Assembly (NCBI RefSeq): GCF_000373925.1
Contig: NZ_KB892788.1
Location: 1-44,068, forward strand
Direction of reading: 5' to 3'
From: Actinopolymorpha alba DSM 45243
Lineage (GTDB): Bacteria; Actinomycetota; Actinomycetes; Propionibacteriales; Actinopolymorphaceae
DNA length: 44,068 nt
Of this stretch, positions 1 through 7,893 are shown in pieces. The notes beneath the pieces were generated by a model that saw only the letters and a list, made by a program, of their open reading frames with translations, was not told where the DNA came from and did not search any database. Each line of letters opens with the position of its first letter. Position 1 is the stretch's first letter. The translations under genes were made by a program, and so were the position numbers.

Positions 1-281
1 GGGATCATGGGCGCGACCAGGACGAGAAGTTCCACCGCCACCCGGTCGCAGACAAGCGGGGCGGTGAAGCCGCCGAAAGATTGCGCGACAACGATCAGAT
101 TGGTCCGATCGCCGATCGCCTCAGCCACGGTGTCGGCGTACTCGGTCAGGCCGGCCGAGTCGTCATCGCATGGAAGATCCGGCGAGATGGCCTCATGGCC
201 TCGCGCATGTAGTTCGGCCTCCACCAAATGCCAGTACCATCCGACATCGCCAGCGCCGTGGATCAACACGAATGTAGCCAC
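1..281 (-). CDS. alpha/beta hydrolase, N-terminal part (runs off the window)
   Basis: The minus strand reads from a GTG at 281 to the window edge without a stop. It begins VATFVLIHGAG, an alpha/beta-hydrolase first strand with the HG oxyanion motif. Further on it has an AQSFGGF nucleophile elbow (G/Q-x-S-x-G type) followed by TAPLVCDRV. This is the start of a small cytoplasmic esterase-like hydrolase of the Abhydrolase_6 type. A GGGGG-rich Shine-Dalgarno stretch lies just upstream of the GTG. The acid and histidine of the triad are outside the window, so substrate cannot be inferred. The family call is strong and the exact activity is unknown. Confidence 0.75.
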   Translation of the reverse strand, partial: MATFVLIHGAGDVGWYWHLVEAELHARGHEAISPDLPCDDDSAGLTEYADTVAEAIGDRTNLIVVAQSFGGFTAPLVCDRVAVELLVLVAPMI

Positions 282-576
282 CCTGCCCCCTTCTGCTGTT
301 CAGATCCCGATCCAGACCGCCACCTGCCCGTCTGGCTTTGGATAAATCGACGGGCGGGCCGCAGTTCCTTTTTCGTGGGTTAGGTTAGGCGACGGTGCTG
401 ACATTCTCGGCGGTGTCGCCGGGCTGTTGAGATCGGTCATGACCTTCACCTCGAGACCTGATCGCACCCAAATCCGTTCGGCTGCGGGACACCCAGCAAC
501 TCGCACGATCATCATCGTCCACGCGTTAATCCTTGCGATTCCTCACCGGGCGAGCAACGTGAGCGGCTGGCGACGG
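282..576. other. intergenic stretch, no gene supported
   Basis: This lies between the start of the minus-strand hydrolase and the end of the next minus-strand gene. A minus-strand reading with a possible GAGGTGAAGGTC ribosome site before an ATG near 440 runs to about 300 and is rich in Pro and Ser. It resembles no family I know and is more likely noncoding or a remnant. Confidence 0.3.
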
Positions 577-1890
577 TTAGCGTTGCGCCAGCACCATCAG
601 GTTGCGTGGGGTGAGGGAGCGGTCGCATAAGCTGCCGACCTGTACTTCGAAACCGGCCTCCTCGAGTCCGACGGCGAGGTCCATGACGAGCCACAGTTCC
701 AATGCGCGGCGAAAGGCGTGGCGGACGAGCTCGAGGCGACGGATCTCGGCGCGGCGCTGCTCGCCGACGGCCAGCCAATGCGTCCAGTCGACTGCGGCCG
801 GCAGGTCTACGCCTTCGCGGTGGGCCAGTACGTGGCAAAAATCGGCGAAGTCGCCCGACAGCCAGCGTGCAGGCATTGGGCGGAAGGTTCGGGCCGCTTC
901 GCCTTCGAGCTGGTTGCGCAAGGCGATGAAGCCCAACTTCCAGGCTTGGTCGCGGGCAAGGCGCCGGCGGTCGTGGCGCGAGGCGGTCACGGTTTCGGTA
1001 ACGGCCAGCCGGATGGCGTCGGCGTCAAGAGACAGCGAAGAGTCGCGGGCGAGCGGATGGTAGGCGTCAGCGATCCCAAGGTGGTAGCAGCACGGGGCGA
1101 TGCGGTAGCCGTGGGCGCCGGCTTGTGCGGCGCGGCGTACAAGGCAGCGGTGTAGTTCGCCGCAGGCGTGCAGCGCGACCACCGTGCGGCCCTTCACCTG
1201 GGCGTGGGCCGCGTCGTCAATGGCGTCGGCGCAGAGCACTGTCTGCTCGATGCCGGCGCGCTCGGCGAGCTGCGTGGCGTCGGCGCACAGCCTCGGGTCG
1301 ATCTCCAGCGATCGCACGGGCACCTGGTCGGCGAATGCGAGCCGTCGTCCCAAGTGACCTTTGCCGGCGCACCACTCCAGTAGGGGCGCATGTGCGGCCG
1401 GTGAGTGTGCGGCGAAAGCCTCGATCTGGGCGCGCTTGCGGCCGCGGATGCGCCGGTCGAGGCGAGGGGGCATGGCAGGCAGGTCACGCTTGGGCAGGGG
1501 CGGGAGGTTCGCCAGCCGTCCCAGTGTGTCGGCGACCGGCAACCTGGGAGTGAGCCAGTCGCGGCAGTCGTCGGGGTCGTGGGCCAGCTTTTCAAGCGTG
1601 CGGTCGTCGAGGCCGAGCACCGCCTCTGCCAGCTCAGGTTGGTCCGCGCACCAGTCCGGTCGGCGAACGTGGAAGGGCGACGGCCGCCAAAGTGTCTGAT
1701 GAGCATCGAGCGCCGCTTGCAGCTCCAGTAGACGCTGGCGGTTCGGTCCGCGCTGCAGGCGAACGTGCACGGCGTCTGCCAATGCCGACCGATGGCAAAC
1801 TCCCCGCGTTACGGAGAGATCGGAAGGTTCAGACTGCCTGGCGGTAACACTGTCCTGGCCATCCGCCGGCAGAGAAAATGAGCGCAGCAT
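577..1890 (-). CDS. SAM-dependent methyltransferase, METTL25/RRNAD1-like (Methyltransf_32)
   Basis: A 437-residue protein from ATG at 1890, which has a GAAGGG-type ribosome site. The reading frame is open further upstream, but that part has no family-like sequence. The first 30-40 residues may also be untranslated. Motif I EWCAGKGHLG lies at about 172-181. Next come SLEIDPR at about 194-200, HACGELH at 241-247 and APCCYH at about 265-270. This order (glycine-rich SAM loop, acidic loop, HxCG, PCCYH) is characteristic of the pfam13679 family, whose eukaryotic members include METTL25. The fold binds S-adenosylmethionine. The acceptor is not known for the bacterial members. The C-terminal third contains a predicted helical region and ends MVLAQR. 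It stands alone with no clear operon partner. Confidence 0.75.
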   Translation of the reverse strand: MLRSFSLPADGQDSVTARQSEPSDLSVTRGVCHRSALADAVHVRLQRGPNRQRLLELQAALDAHQTLWRPSPFHVRRPDWCADQPELAEAVLGLDDRTLEKLAHDPDDCRDWLTPRLPVADTLGRLANLPPLPKRDLPAMPPRLDRRIRGRKRAQIEAFAAHSPAAHAPLLEWCAGKGHLGRRLAFADQVPVRSLEIDPRLCADATQLAERAGIEQTVLCADAIDDAAHAQVKGRTVVALHACGELHRCLVRRAAQAGAHGYRIAPCCYHLGIADAYHPLARDSSLSLDADAIRLAVTETVTASRHDRRRLARDQAWKLGFIALRNQLEGEAARTFRPMPARWLSGDFADFCHVLAHREGVDLPAAVDWTHWLAVGEQRRAEIRRLELVRHAFRRALELWLVMDLAVGLEEAGFEVQVGSLCDRSLTPRNLMVLAQR

Positions 1891-2065
1891 GCCACACACC
1901 CTTCGATCGGGTAGTGGGCAGCTGCGAGCAACTGCCGCCATCCCACGCGAGTACGGCGCGAGATGGCTCTGTAGGAACGAGTCGAGCGTGTCACAACGGG
2001 CCCGACCCCGGCAACCGGCTTGCCAGCCTGAACGGCCGGCCCAGCGTGAACAGGGTGATCCGCGA

Positions 2066-2842
2066 TCACACCAGTAGGGCTGTGCGGTTGTCGAGAATGA
2101 ACTGCGCCGCTGCCCGGTAGCCCTCGGCGTGGTTCTCCTGGCGGTGCACCTCGAAGTCGGGATTGCCGGCACGGACCTCCTGCTCGATGTGGGCGGCGAT
2201 CGAAACCAAACGCAATACCACATGATCGAGAATCTCGGGCGGGGTAACTCCAAGCCCATAGGCGTCAGCGAACAGTTTCAGACGTGCGGCGCGCTCTGGC
2301 TCGTCGTTCCAACCGAACGGCGCCAGCGAGGCAGGAGGGTGTAGGGGCACGAACTGGTGTGCCGCATAGGACAGGTCCCACACGCGGTTGGACGGACGGA
2401 TGGAGTCCCAGTCGATGATGCCGACCACTTGGCTGCCGTCGAAGACGATGTTCCACGGCGCGAGGTCATGGTGTCCAATGCAGTTGATACGTGCGGGGAC
2501 AGCGGCTTCTTGGTCATGCCATGCATTCGGTCTCACCGGCACGAAGCCTTGGGTTGCGTCATGCATGGCGCGGATCGCACGAGCCACCTCCACCAACGCC
2601 TCGTCCGAGCGCTGAGCATCCGGCAGCGGGGGATAGCCGGTCTTCCCCTCGATGAAGCTGAGGACCTCCCGACGCCCGTCGGCCGTGATGCCAAGGACCC
2701 GTGGTGCCAGGGTGAAGCCGATCCGCTCGAAATGGCGCAATAGAGCGTGTACGTTGGCGCTCGCCGGGCTCAGACGGCGCTCGACTGTGTCTCCCTGACG
2801 CATAGGTTTGGAGAATCGGCCGCCGTCCATCAGCTCAGGCAT
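2066..2842 (-). CDS. APH-family phosphotransferase (aminoglycoside/choline kinase fold)
   Basis: A 258-residue protein. The kinase catalytic loop reads IGHHDLAPWNIVF (Asp126, Asn131), followed by the metal-binding GIIDWDSIRP (Asp144) and a WDLSYAAHQF segment, the order seen in APH(3')/choline-kinase-like enzymes. The N-terminal nucleotide lobe is short (about 70 residues), and the sequence VLSFIEGKTGYP is the hinge typical of the family. It probably phosphorylates a small hydroxylated molecule in the cytoplasm, and resistance to an aminoglycoside is possible but not shown. It is monocistronic, with a gap of about 100 bases to the next minus-strand gene. Confidence 0.8.
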   Translation of the reverse strand: MPELMDGGRFSKPMRQGDTVERRLSPASANVHALLRHFERIGFTLAPRVLGITADGRREVLSFIEGKTGYPPLPDAQRSDEALVEVARAIRAMHDATQGFVPVRPNAWHDQEAAVPARINCIGHHDLAPWNIVFDGSQVVGIIDWDSIRPSNRVWDLSYAAHQFVPLHPPASLAPFGWNDEPERAARLKLFADAYGLGVTPPEILDHVVLRLVSIAAHIEQEVRAGNPDFEVHRQENHAEGYRAAAQFILDNRTALLV

Positions 2843-2946
2843 GCGGCGACTCTAGCCGCTTACCTGGATTCCGACGCCTGCTGGCTCACCCCGGTCACGC
2901 ACTGCCCTTCCCGCGCTACCCGTTCCTAGCGGTCGGGGGGCGACGG

Positions 2947-3834
2947 TCAGTTGCCTGGTGATCGGTCGTGGATCGTGACAGCGAGCAGAGGTTGGCCGGC
3001 GCGCCGCTTGTTTGTGAGTGCCCAGGGGTTCTCAGGCTTTGTGTCGGGGCGGAAGCCGTGAGCTTCAGCCATTGCGGCTGCCTCAGCGAAGCCCGCGCCA
3101 AGCGCCTCCGGGAGGTGGGCGTCGCTACCGAAAGTCACCCGTTGTCCGCCCTCCTCACGCCACCAGGCAAGGATCGTGGCGTCGAGCGGGCGCCGGGTGT
3201 TGATCTCCAACGCTCGTTCGCCGGCAGCCAGCGCTCTAAGGGCGTGCCGCAGTTCGTCTTCGAACACGTTTGGATCGAACGGGCCAAGGGCTTCGGGCCA
3301 GAAGCGTACGGGGTAGTCGATATGGCCGAGGACATCGAACACGTCGGACTCGGCCACCATCCGAGGAATCTCCGCTAGGTACTGACGGAACGCAGCGTCT
3401 GCCGGATAGTGGGGGAACAGCTCCCACGGTTCGGCGTACTCGTCGCCGTCGGGAATGCAGTGAAGTGAACCAATCATCCGGTCGAAGGTGCCCTGGGCCA
3501 AGAGGTCAGCGATCTCGCCCGCATGGCGGTGTGGCTGACCCACCTCCATGCCGGTGAGGATCCGCAGGTCCGGATACTTCGCGCGGCACTTCTCGACCGA
3601 CTCCAGGTAGCCCTCAACATCGAGTTCGGAAGCTGTGAGGATCCCGTCTGTGACCAGATGACCGAACTTCTCGGCCAGATCGCCGGCCCGGAACGGAGTG
3701 AAATCCACATGCTCGGTAAAGGCGACCGCCGGAAGACCCAAGGCGACCGCCCGGGCACAGGTGGCGTCCATCGCGCCCAGATCGGTGTCCCATGACCACT
3801 CGCTGTGTACGTGACTATCTGCCGGAAGATCCAT
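2947..3834 (-). CDS. PHP-domain phosphoesterase (histidinol-phosphatase-like)
   Basis: A 295-residue protein from ATG at 3834. The frame stays open upstream but loses family similarity there, so this start is preferred although no strong ribosome site is visible. The metal-binding motifs of the PHP superfamily appear in order: SHVHSEWSWD near the N-terminus, TEHVDF at 40-45, GMEVGQPHRH near 105, GSLHCI, GHIDYP, and GSDAH near the C-terminus. These residues would hold a trinuclear metal centre in a TIM-barrel-like fold. The length fits stand-alone histidinol-phosphatase (HisK-type) enzymes, but there are no his genes nearby, so the substrate is uncertain. Confidence 0.8.
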   Translation of the reverse strand: MDLPADSHVHSEWSWDTDLGAMDATCARAVALGLPAVAFTEHVDFTPFRAGDLAEKFGHLVTDGILTASELDVEGYLESVEKCRAKYPDLRILTGMEVGQPHRHAGEIADLLAQGTFDRMIGSLHCIPDGDEYAEPWELFPHYPADAAFRQYLAEIPRMVAESDVFDVLGHIDYPVRFWPEALGPFDPNVFEDELRHALRALAAGERALEINTRRPLDATILAWWREEGGQRVTFGSDAHLPEALGAGFAEAAAMAEAHGFRPDTKPENPWALTNKRRAGQPLLAVTIHDRSPGN

Positions 3835-3892
3835 CCGGTCAGTCTGCCAGCCCGGAAGTACGCAGCCTGCTAGCGTCCGCCGAACGCCCAGC

Positions 3893-4235
3893 AGTGAGAT
3901 CAACGCCGCAGCTGCTGGCACCTGGACGATCGGCGATCTTACGGTCAACAGGATCGGATTCGGAACCAAATGCCTCGCCGGGGTTCCGCATTCGATATCG
4001 ACACCGCGAGCGACCGTTACCAGACGACTGCGTTGCTTCGGCGCGTCGTCGAACTCGGCGTCATTCACATCGACACGGCCACCTTCTAGCTCACCTACGC
4101 TGCTCCAAAGCTGGGGCAAATCCACCAACCAGGCTCGCCAACGTCTGCGTGGAGCATCTTGCAGAGGCCAGCACGATCGCTCCCGTCGTGGCGGTACAGA
4201 ACCGATACGGCGTCGACTTCGAGCGCCCCTGCAGC
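3893..4235 (+). pseudogene. decayed aldo/keto reductase remnant
   Basis: Three frames together spell an aldo/keto reductase. One gives TWTIGDLTVNRIGFGTKCLAG from about 3920. The next gives VVELGVIHIDTATF and then a stop at 4087-4089. After a further shift, LANVCVEHLAEASTIAPVV and VQNRYGVDFE run to about 4230. These match the first strand and the HIDTA motif, then the later GLSNV...VQNRY segment. The part between them, which would carry the catalytic Lys and His, is absent. The gene has therefore lost roughly the middle third and acquired frameshifts and a stop. No other source of these motifs is plausible. Confidence 0.75.
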
Positions 4236-4404
4236 CAGGTAAGGCGAGTGAGCCTGGAATGTACTCAGGAGGTGGCGTCCGTCGTTCCGTACGCGGCGAG
4301 GAAGACGCGCACGCCTTCGTCGGCGTGGCCATGCAGGTTCCTCTCGCGCCTCGGCACCTGGGTACCGTACCGTCCACCTCTATCCAAGGAAGGAGGGCGC
4401 GACC

Positions 4405-5040
4405 ATGAACGAAATCTGGTCCGTGGTTCACATCGAACGCGAGGCGTTGATCCAGGATCTGGAGACCTTGCCGCCACAGCGGTGGGCAACGCCATCACTG
4501 TGCCCCGGTTGGGACGTCCACGATGTCCTGGCCCACCTCGTTGATGACGCGAAGACCACGCGCCTGGGTTTTCTCCGCCACCTTATCGCCGCGCGCTTCG
4601 ACTTCGACCGCCTCAATGCCGCCGGGGTCACACGGGAGCGCGCTGACGATCCGCACCGCACTCTGGCCGAGTTCGGGGCGGTGAGCACCCGCACGACCAG
4701 TGCTCCGGCGGCGCTGGCCACTCGATTGGTCGAGGCGTTCGTACACGGGGAGGACATCCGACGCCCGCTCGACATCAGACGCGATTACCCGACTGTCCAC
4801 ATCGCAACCGCATTGCGTTACCAACTGAACACCGGCGTGGGGCTCGGCGGTGGTAAGGAACGAGCGCAGGGGCTGCGCCTTGTGGCGACGGATGCGGACA
4901 TCAGCGCCGGCACGGGCCCAGAGGTACGCGGGCCTGCCCTCGAATTGCTGCTGGCAGTATCCGGGCGCCCTGTCAGCGCCAACGTACTGACAGGTCCAGG
5001 AGTCACGACACTGACCCGCGAAGGTGGCCACCGGGCTTGA
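4405..5040 (+). CDS. MDMPI-family protein (maleylpyruvate isomerase/mycothiol-dependent type)
   Basis: A 211-residue protein with an excellent ribosome site (GGAAGGAGG) upstream of ATG 4405. The N-terminal four-helix DinB-like half has LCPGWDVHDVLAHLVDD, and a second conserved block reads EAFVHGEDIRRPL. The histidines in these blocks are the metal ligands of the TIGR03083/MDMPI_N family, which uses mycothiol in actinobacteria. A short C-terminal domain follows. The real substrate is unknown. Many such genes in actinomycetes are annotated as general thiol-dependent transferases or detoxification enzymes. Confidence 0.8.
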   Translation: MNEIWSVVHIEREALIQDLETLPPQRWATPSLCPGWDVHDVLAHLVDDAKTTRLGFLRHLIAARFDFDRLNAAGVTRERADDPHRTLAEFGAVSTRTTSAPAALATRLVEAFVHGEDIRRPLDIRRDYPTVHIATALRYQLNTGVGLGGGKERAQGLRLVATDADISAGTGPEVRGPALELLLAVSGRPVSANVLTGPGVTTLTREGGHRA

Positions 5041-5052
5041 CAACGGCTCCGT

Positions 5053-5088
5053 CCTTATCGATTATCGAGACATCGACTTTCGATAAGG
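5053..5088. promoter_or_regulatory. palindromic operator before the DUF2975-Xre pair
   Basis: Perfect 9-base arms CCTTATCGA and TCGATAAGG (5053-5061 and 5080-5088) enclose two more ATCGA motifs. The right arm overlaps the Shine-Dalgarno sequence AAGGAGG of the membrane-protein gene. A repressor bound here would block transcription or initiation. The Xre-type regulator encoded just downstream is the obvious candidate (inference). Confidence 0.6.
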
Positions 5089-5095
5089 AGGGGTC

Positions 5096-5698
5096 ATGAA
5101 GTTGTGGGAGAGCATCCGCCGGCCGGACTGGTTGAAGGAGCTACAGGCCGTGCTCATTCTCGGCCTGCTCGTGGTCGGCGCGCTGGGGGTGTTCGGTACC
5201 GGCGCCACGGCGGCGGTTGGCGACTCCTTGTCCCTGCAGTTACCCGCCTCGGCGGTCTCCGGCACCGTCGAATACGGACTGCGCGCGGGAGTCGCGATCG
5301 CCTCGGAGCAGGACGTGACTGTCACAGTGGCTGATCCGAGCCTCCAGCAGCGGGTCGTCTGGGCGCTGACCACGCTGCCGACCCAGGTGGTGGTCGCGGC
5401 ACTCTTGGCGCTGCTCCTCCGCATCGTGCGGCACGCCCGCCACGGTGACCCGTTCACCCCGGCGACCGTGCGCCGACTGCGGGTCCTCGCGATGCTCGCG
5501 CTCGCTGGCGGTTACCTCGGATTCCTGATTGAGCTGATCGCCGCGATAAACCTGTCGACCACGGTGACCACCGACGGCGCGGTCGGGTTCTCGCAGCTGC
5601 CCCTGCACTGGTTCCTGATCGGATCTGGACTGTTGGCAGTCGCCGAGGTGGTCAAGCGCGGCTACGCGATGCGCGCCGAGCTGGAGACGGTGGTCTGA
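5096..5698 (+). CDS. DUF2975 four-helix membrane protein
   Basis: A 200-residue protein with an AAGGAGG ribosome site eight bases upstream. Hydrophobic segments at about 15-38, 92-112, 124-147 and 162-182 indicate four membrane passes. Between the first two is an extracytoplasmic loop of about 50 residues. The layout and the adjacent small Cro/C1-type regulator match the DUF2975 (pfam11188) family, which is typically paired with YozG-like regulators. The stop overlaps the start of the regulator (TGATG), so the two are translationally coupled. The role is unknown; a stress- or differentiation-controlled membrane function has been assumed for relatives. Confidence 0.8.
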   Translation: MKLWESIRRPDWLKELQAVLILGLLVVGALGVFGTGATAAVGDSLSLQLPASAVSGTVEYGLRAGVAIASEQDVTVTVADPSLQQRVVWALTTLPTQVVVAALLALLLRIVRHARHGDPFTPATVRRLRVLAMLALAGGYLGFLIELIAAINLSTTVTTDGAVGFSQLPLHWFLIGSGLLAVAEVVKRGYAMRAELETVV

Positions 5699-5937
5699 TG
5701 CCGCCGGCGGAGGAACATCAGGTCGAGCTGCACCTCGACAAGCTGCTCGCGGAGCGGGGGATGACACTCACCGAGCTCGCCGACCGGATCGGCCTGACGC
5801 TGGCCAATCTCTCCGTGCTCAAGAACGGTCGGGCCCGTGCCATCCGGTTCAGCACCCTGAGCGCCCTGTGCCAGGAGCTTCAGTGTCAGCCCGGTGACCT
5901 GATGACCGTACGTCTCACCCGGCAGGCCCACCACTGA
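5698..5937 (+). CDS. Xre/YozG-like HTH regulator
   Basis: A 79-residue protein dominated by one helix-turn-helix. LTELADRIGLTLANLSVLKNG lies at about 24-44, followed by AIRFSTLSALCQELQCQPGDL, the classic HTH_26 (Cro/C1) pattern. It is co-translated with the DUF2975 gene. It probably binds the palindrome ahead of the operon and autoregulates, as in other DUF2975 pairs (inference). Confidence 0.88.
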   Translation: MPPAEEHQVELHLDKLLAERGMTLTELADRIGLTLANLSVLKNGRARAIRFSTLSALCQELQCQPGDLMTVRLTRQAHH

Positions 5938-6081
5938 ACTGGCCCTCCTGCGGCTCGACCGCGCCAACAGGACCGTCCTCATAGCCGGGACGAGTACGGC
6001 CCAAAAAAGCGATGGCGATGATTCGTGGAGATGGCTATGGTCCGTCGAGCGTGGATGTCTCTCGAGTGAGAAAGGGCGTCG

Positions 6082-7893
6082 ATGCCTGGCTCCGTGCTCG
6101 CGACAACTGTCCGGTACCTGCCAACCGTCAGCAAGCCATTGACGCTTCTTCTCCTAGTCTTTTCGATCGCGCATCCAGCGCTGAGTGTCGCCTTCATTCT
6201 TTCCGTTGGTGAAGTCATCGATCGATTGCCGAGTGCGGTGTCCGGACGCACGGAGATCTGGATCCCGCTAGCGGTCGTGGCGATCGTTTACGTACTGCAG
6301 CAATGCGTCGGCCATGCGTCGAGGATCGTGGACTGGCATCTTGGTCAGCGACTGAACAACCTTCTCGATGATCGGACGATGGCTGCGGTGCTGAAGCCCG
6401 CCGGGCTGGACCACCTGGAAGACGACCGCAACCGGGATCTCGCCGCGGAGGTTGCCGACGGTCTGGGTGCTGGCCGTTGGCGACCCGCTGAGGCGCCAGG
6501 GGCATGGAGACGGTTCGTCAGCGGGATTGTCGGCGTCGTCTTCTCGGTCATCGTGGTGGGAATGTTCCAGTGGTTGATAGGGGTGGCGCTGGCCGTCGCG
6601 ATGCTGGGCGCGCTCGCATTCAGTGTGAGGCACCTCGCGAGGATGATGCTGGAAAGGATCGACGAGGAGGGGGAGGCGGAGTTCCGGAGGCTTGATTACG
6701 AACGGGACATCGTCATGTCACCGGCCTGGGGAAAGGAACTACGCGTCCTCGGCTTCGGAGAATGGATCATCAATCGGTGGTATCGCCGTCTCACCTACGT
6801 CCTGGCGCTCGACATCAGAAAGATGGGCCGGTTGGGACCAGGCGTGATCGGGGCAACCGTCTCTCTCGTGGCCGTGATCTCTGTGGCATTCGTCTGGGCG
6901 TCGGTGCAGATCTCGTCCGGCGCACTCAGCATTGGCGCGGCCGCCGTGCTGGCGCAGGCCGTGCTGCGCCCACTTGCCGACGTGGAGTCCATAGGCCAAG
7001 CCCACTTCGATCTGACTGAGGCAAGCCGCCCGCTCAAGGCCCTGACGCTGCTGGAGAGCCGGATCGAGGAGAGATACGTAGCTCCGATCCTCACTACACC
7101 CAGGGCGGCCACGCAGGTAGCGAAGGACGCGCCTTCTACGAGTGTCGCCTTCCGAGGGGTCCACTTTCGCTATCCGAACTCCGACAGAGCTCTACTAAGT
7201 GGCGTTGACCTCGACATACCCGTCGGGACCTCACTGGCGATCGTCGGACTGAATGGTGCCGGAAAGACGACCCTGATCAAACTGCTGTGTCGGTTCTGTG
7301 AACCTTCACAAGGCGCGGTGCTGGCCGACGGGATCGATATCGCGACAATGGACGCAAGTGAATGGCAGGGACGAATAGGGGCGATCTTCCAGGATTACGC
7401 GCAGTTCCCCATGAGCGCCATCGACAACATACGGGTGGGGAATCTGGCCGCGAGCCGTGAGCGGGCACTGGCGGCGGCGGGTCGCGCCGGGATTGACCGA
7501 GCGATAGCGGAGCTTCCGCACGGTTGGGAGACCATGCTGGCGCGGGAATTCAGCAACGGTGCCCAACTGTCGGGAGGGCAGTGGCAGCGCGTCGCCCTGA
7601 GCCGGGCCCTGCTCGCCGCGGAGTCCGGCGCTCGCATTCTCGTGCTGGACGAACCCGCGGCCAACCTCGACGTCAGAGCCGAAGCCGAACTCAACAAGGG
7701 ATTCCTCACCATGACGAAGGGCCTGACCACCGTGCTCGTGTCACACCGGTTCTCGACGGTTCGGCAGGTGGACAGGATCTGCGTCCTCGAAGACGGACAC
7801 ATCACCGAGACCGGTTGTCACGAGGAGTTGATGGAGCTGGACGGAAGATACGCGGAGATGTTCCGCCTCCAGGCTATGAGGTACGCCCTATGA
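6082..7893 (+). CDS. ABC transporter half, permease-ATPase fusion (first of pair)
   Basis: A 603-residue protein. ATG 6082 follows an AAAGGG ribosome site. Residues 1-330 form the membrane domain, with hydrophobic helices near 20-42, 60-76, 148-182 and 255-300. The nucleotide-binding domain follows: Walker A GLNGAGKTT at 389-397, Q-loop FQDYAQFP, signature LSGGQ at 496-500, Walker B ILVLDEP at about 519-525, and H-loop VSHRF. All catalytic residues look intact. It is an ABCB-type half exporter that overlaps the next gene by four bases (ATGA), so the two products very likely form a heterodimer. The cargo is unknown; lipids, peptides or drugs are all possible. No precursor-peptide or biosynthetic gene adjoins it. 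Confidence 0.9.
   Translation: MPGSVLATTVRYLPTVSKPLTLLLLVFSIAHPALSVAFILSVGEVIDRLPSAVSGRTEIWIPLAVVAIVYVLQQCVGHASRIVDWHLGQRLNNLLDDRTMAAVLKPAGLDHLEDDRNRDLAAEVADGLGAGRWRPAEAPGAWRRFVSGIVGVVFSVIVVGMFQWLIGVALAVAMLGALAFSVRHLARMMLERIDEEGEAEFRRLDYERDIVMSPAWGKELRVLGFGEWIINRWYRRLTYVLALDIRKMGRLGPGVIGATVSLVAVISVAFVWASVQISSGALSIGAAAVLAQAVLRPLADVESIGQAHFDLTEASRPLKALTLLESRIEERYVAPILTTPRAATQVAKDAPSTSVAFRGVHFRYPNSDRALLSGVDLDIPVGTSLAIVGLNGAGKTTLIKLLCRFCEPSQGAVLADGIDIATMDASEWQGRIGAIFQDYAQFPMSAIDNIRVGNLAASRERALAAAGRAGIDRAIAELPHGWETMLAREFSNGAQLSGGQWQRVALSRALLAAESGARILVLDEPAANLDVRAEAELNKGFLTMTKGLTTVLVSHRFSTVRQVDRICVLEDGHITETGCHEELMELDGRYAEMFRLQAMRYAL

Noticed and set aside
7-345. Plus-strand reading of 112 codons at the left edge
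   Set aside because: It is the shadow of the minus-strand alpha/beta hydrolase, whose HG and SFGGF motifs are clear.
4265-4400. Minus-strand reading with GVRVFLAAYGT before a stop at 4265
   Set aside because: It could be the tail of a lost TetR-like gene, but the evidence is one weak segment. Not listed as a feature.
6012-6212. A 66-codon reading ahead of the ABC pair as a possible precursor peptide
   Set aside because: It overlaps the transporter by 130 bases, has no ribosome site and no leader/core structure.
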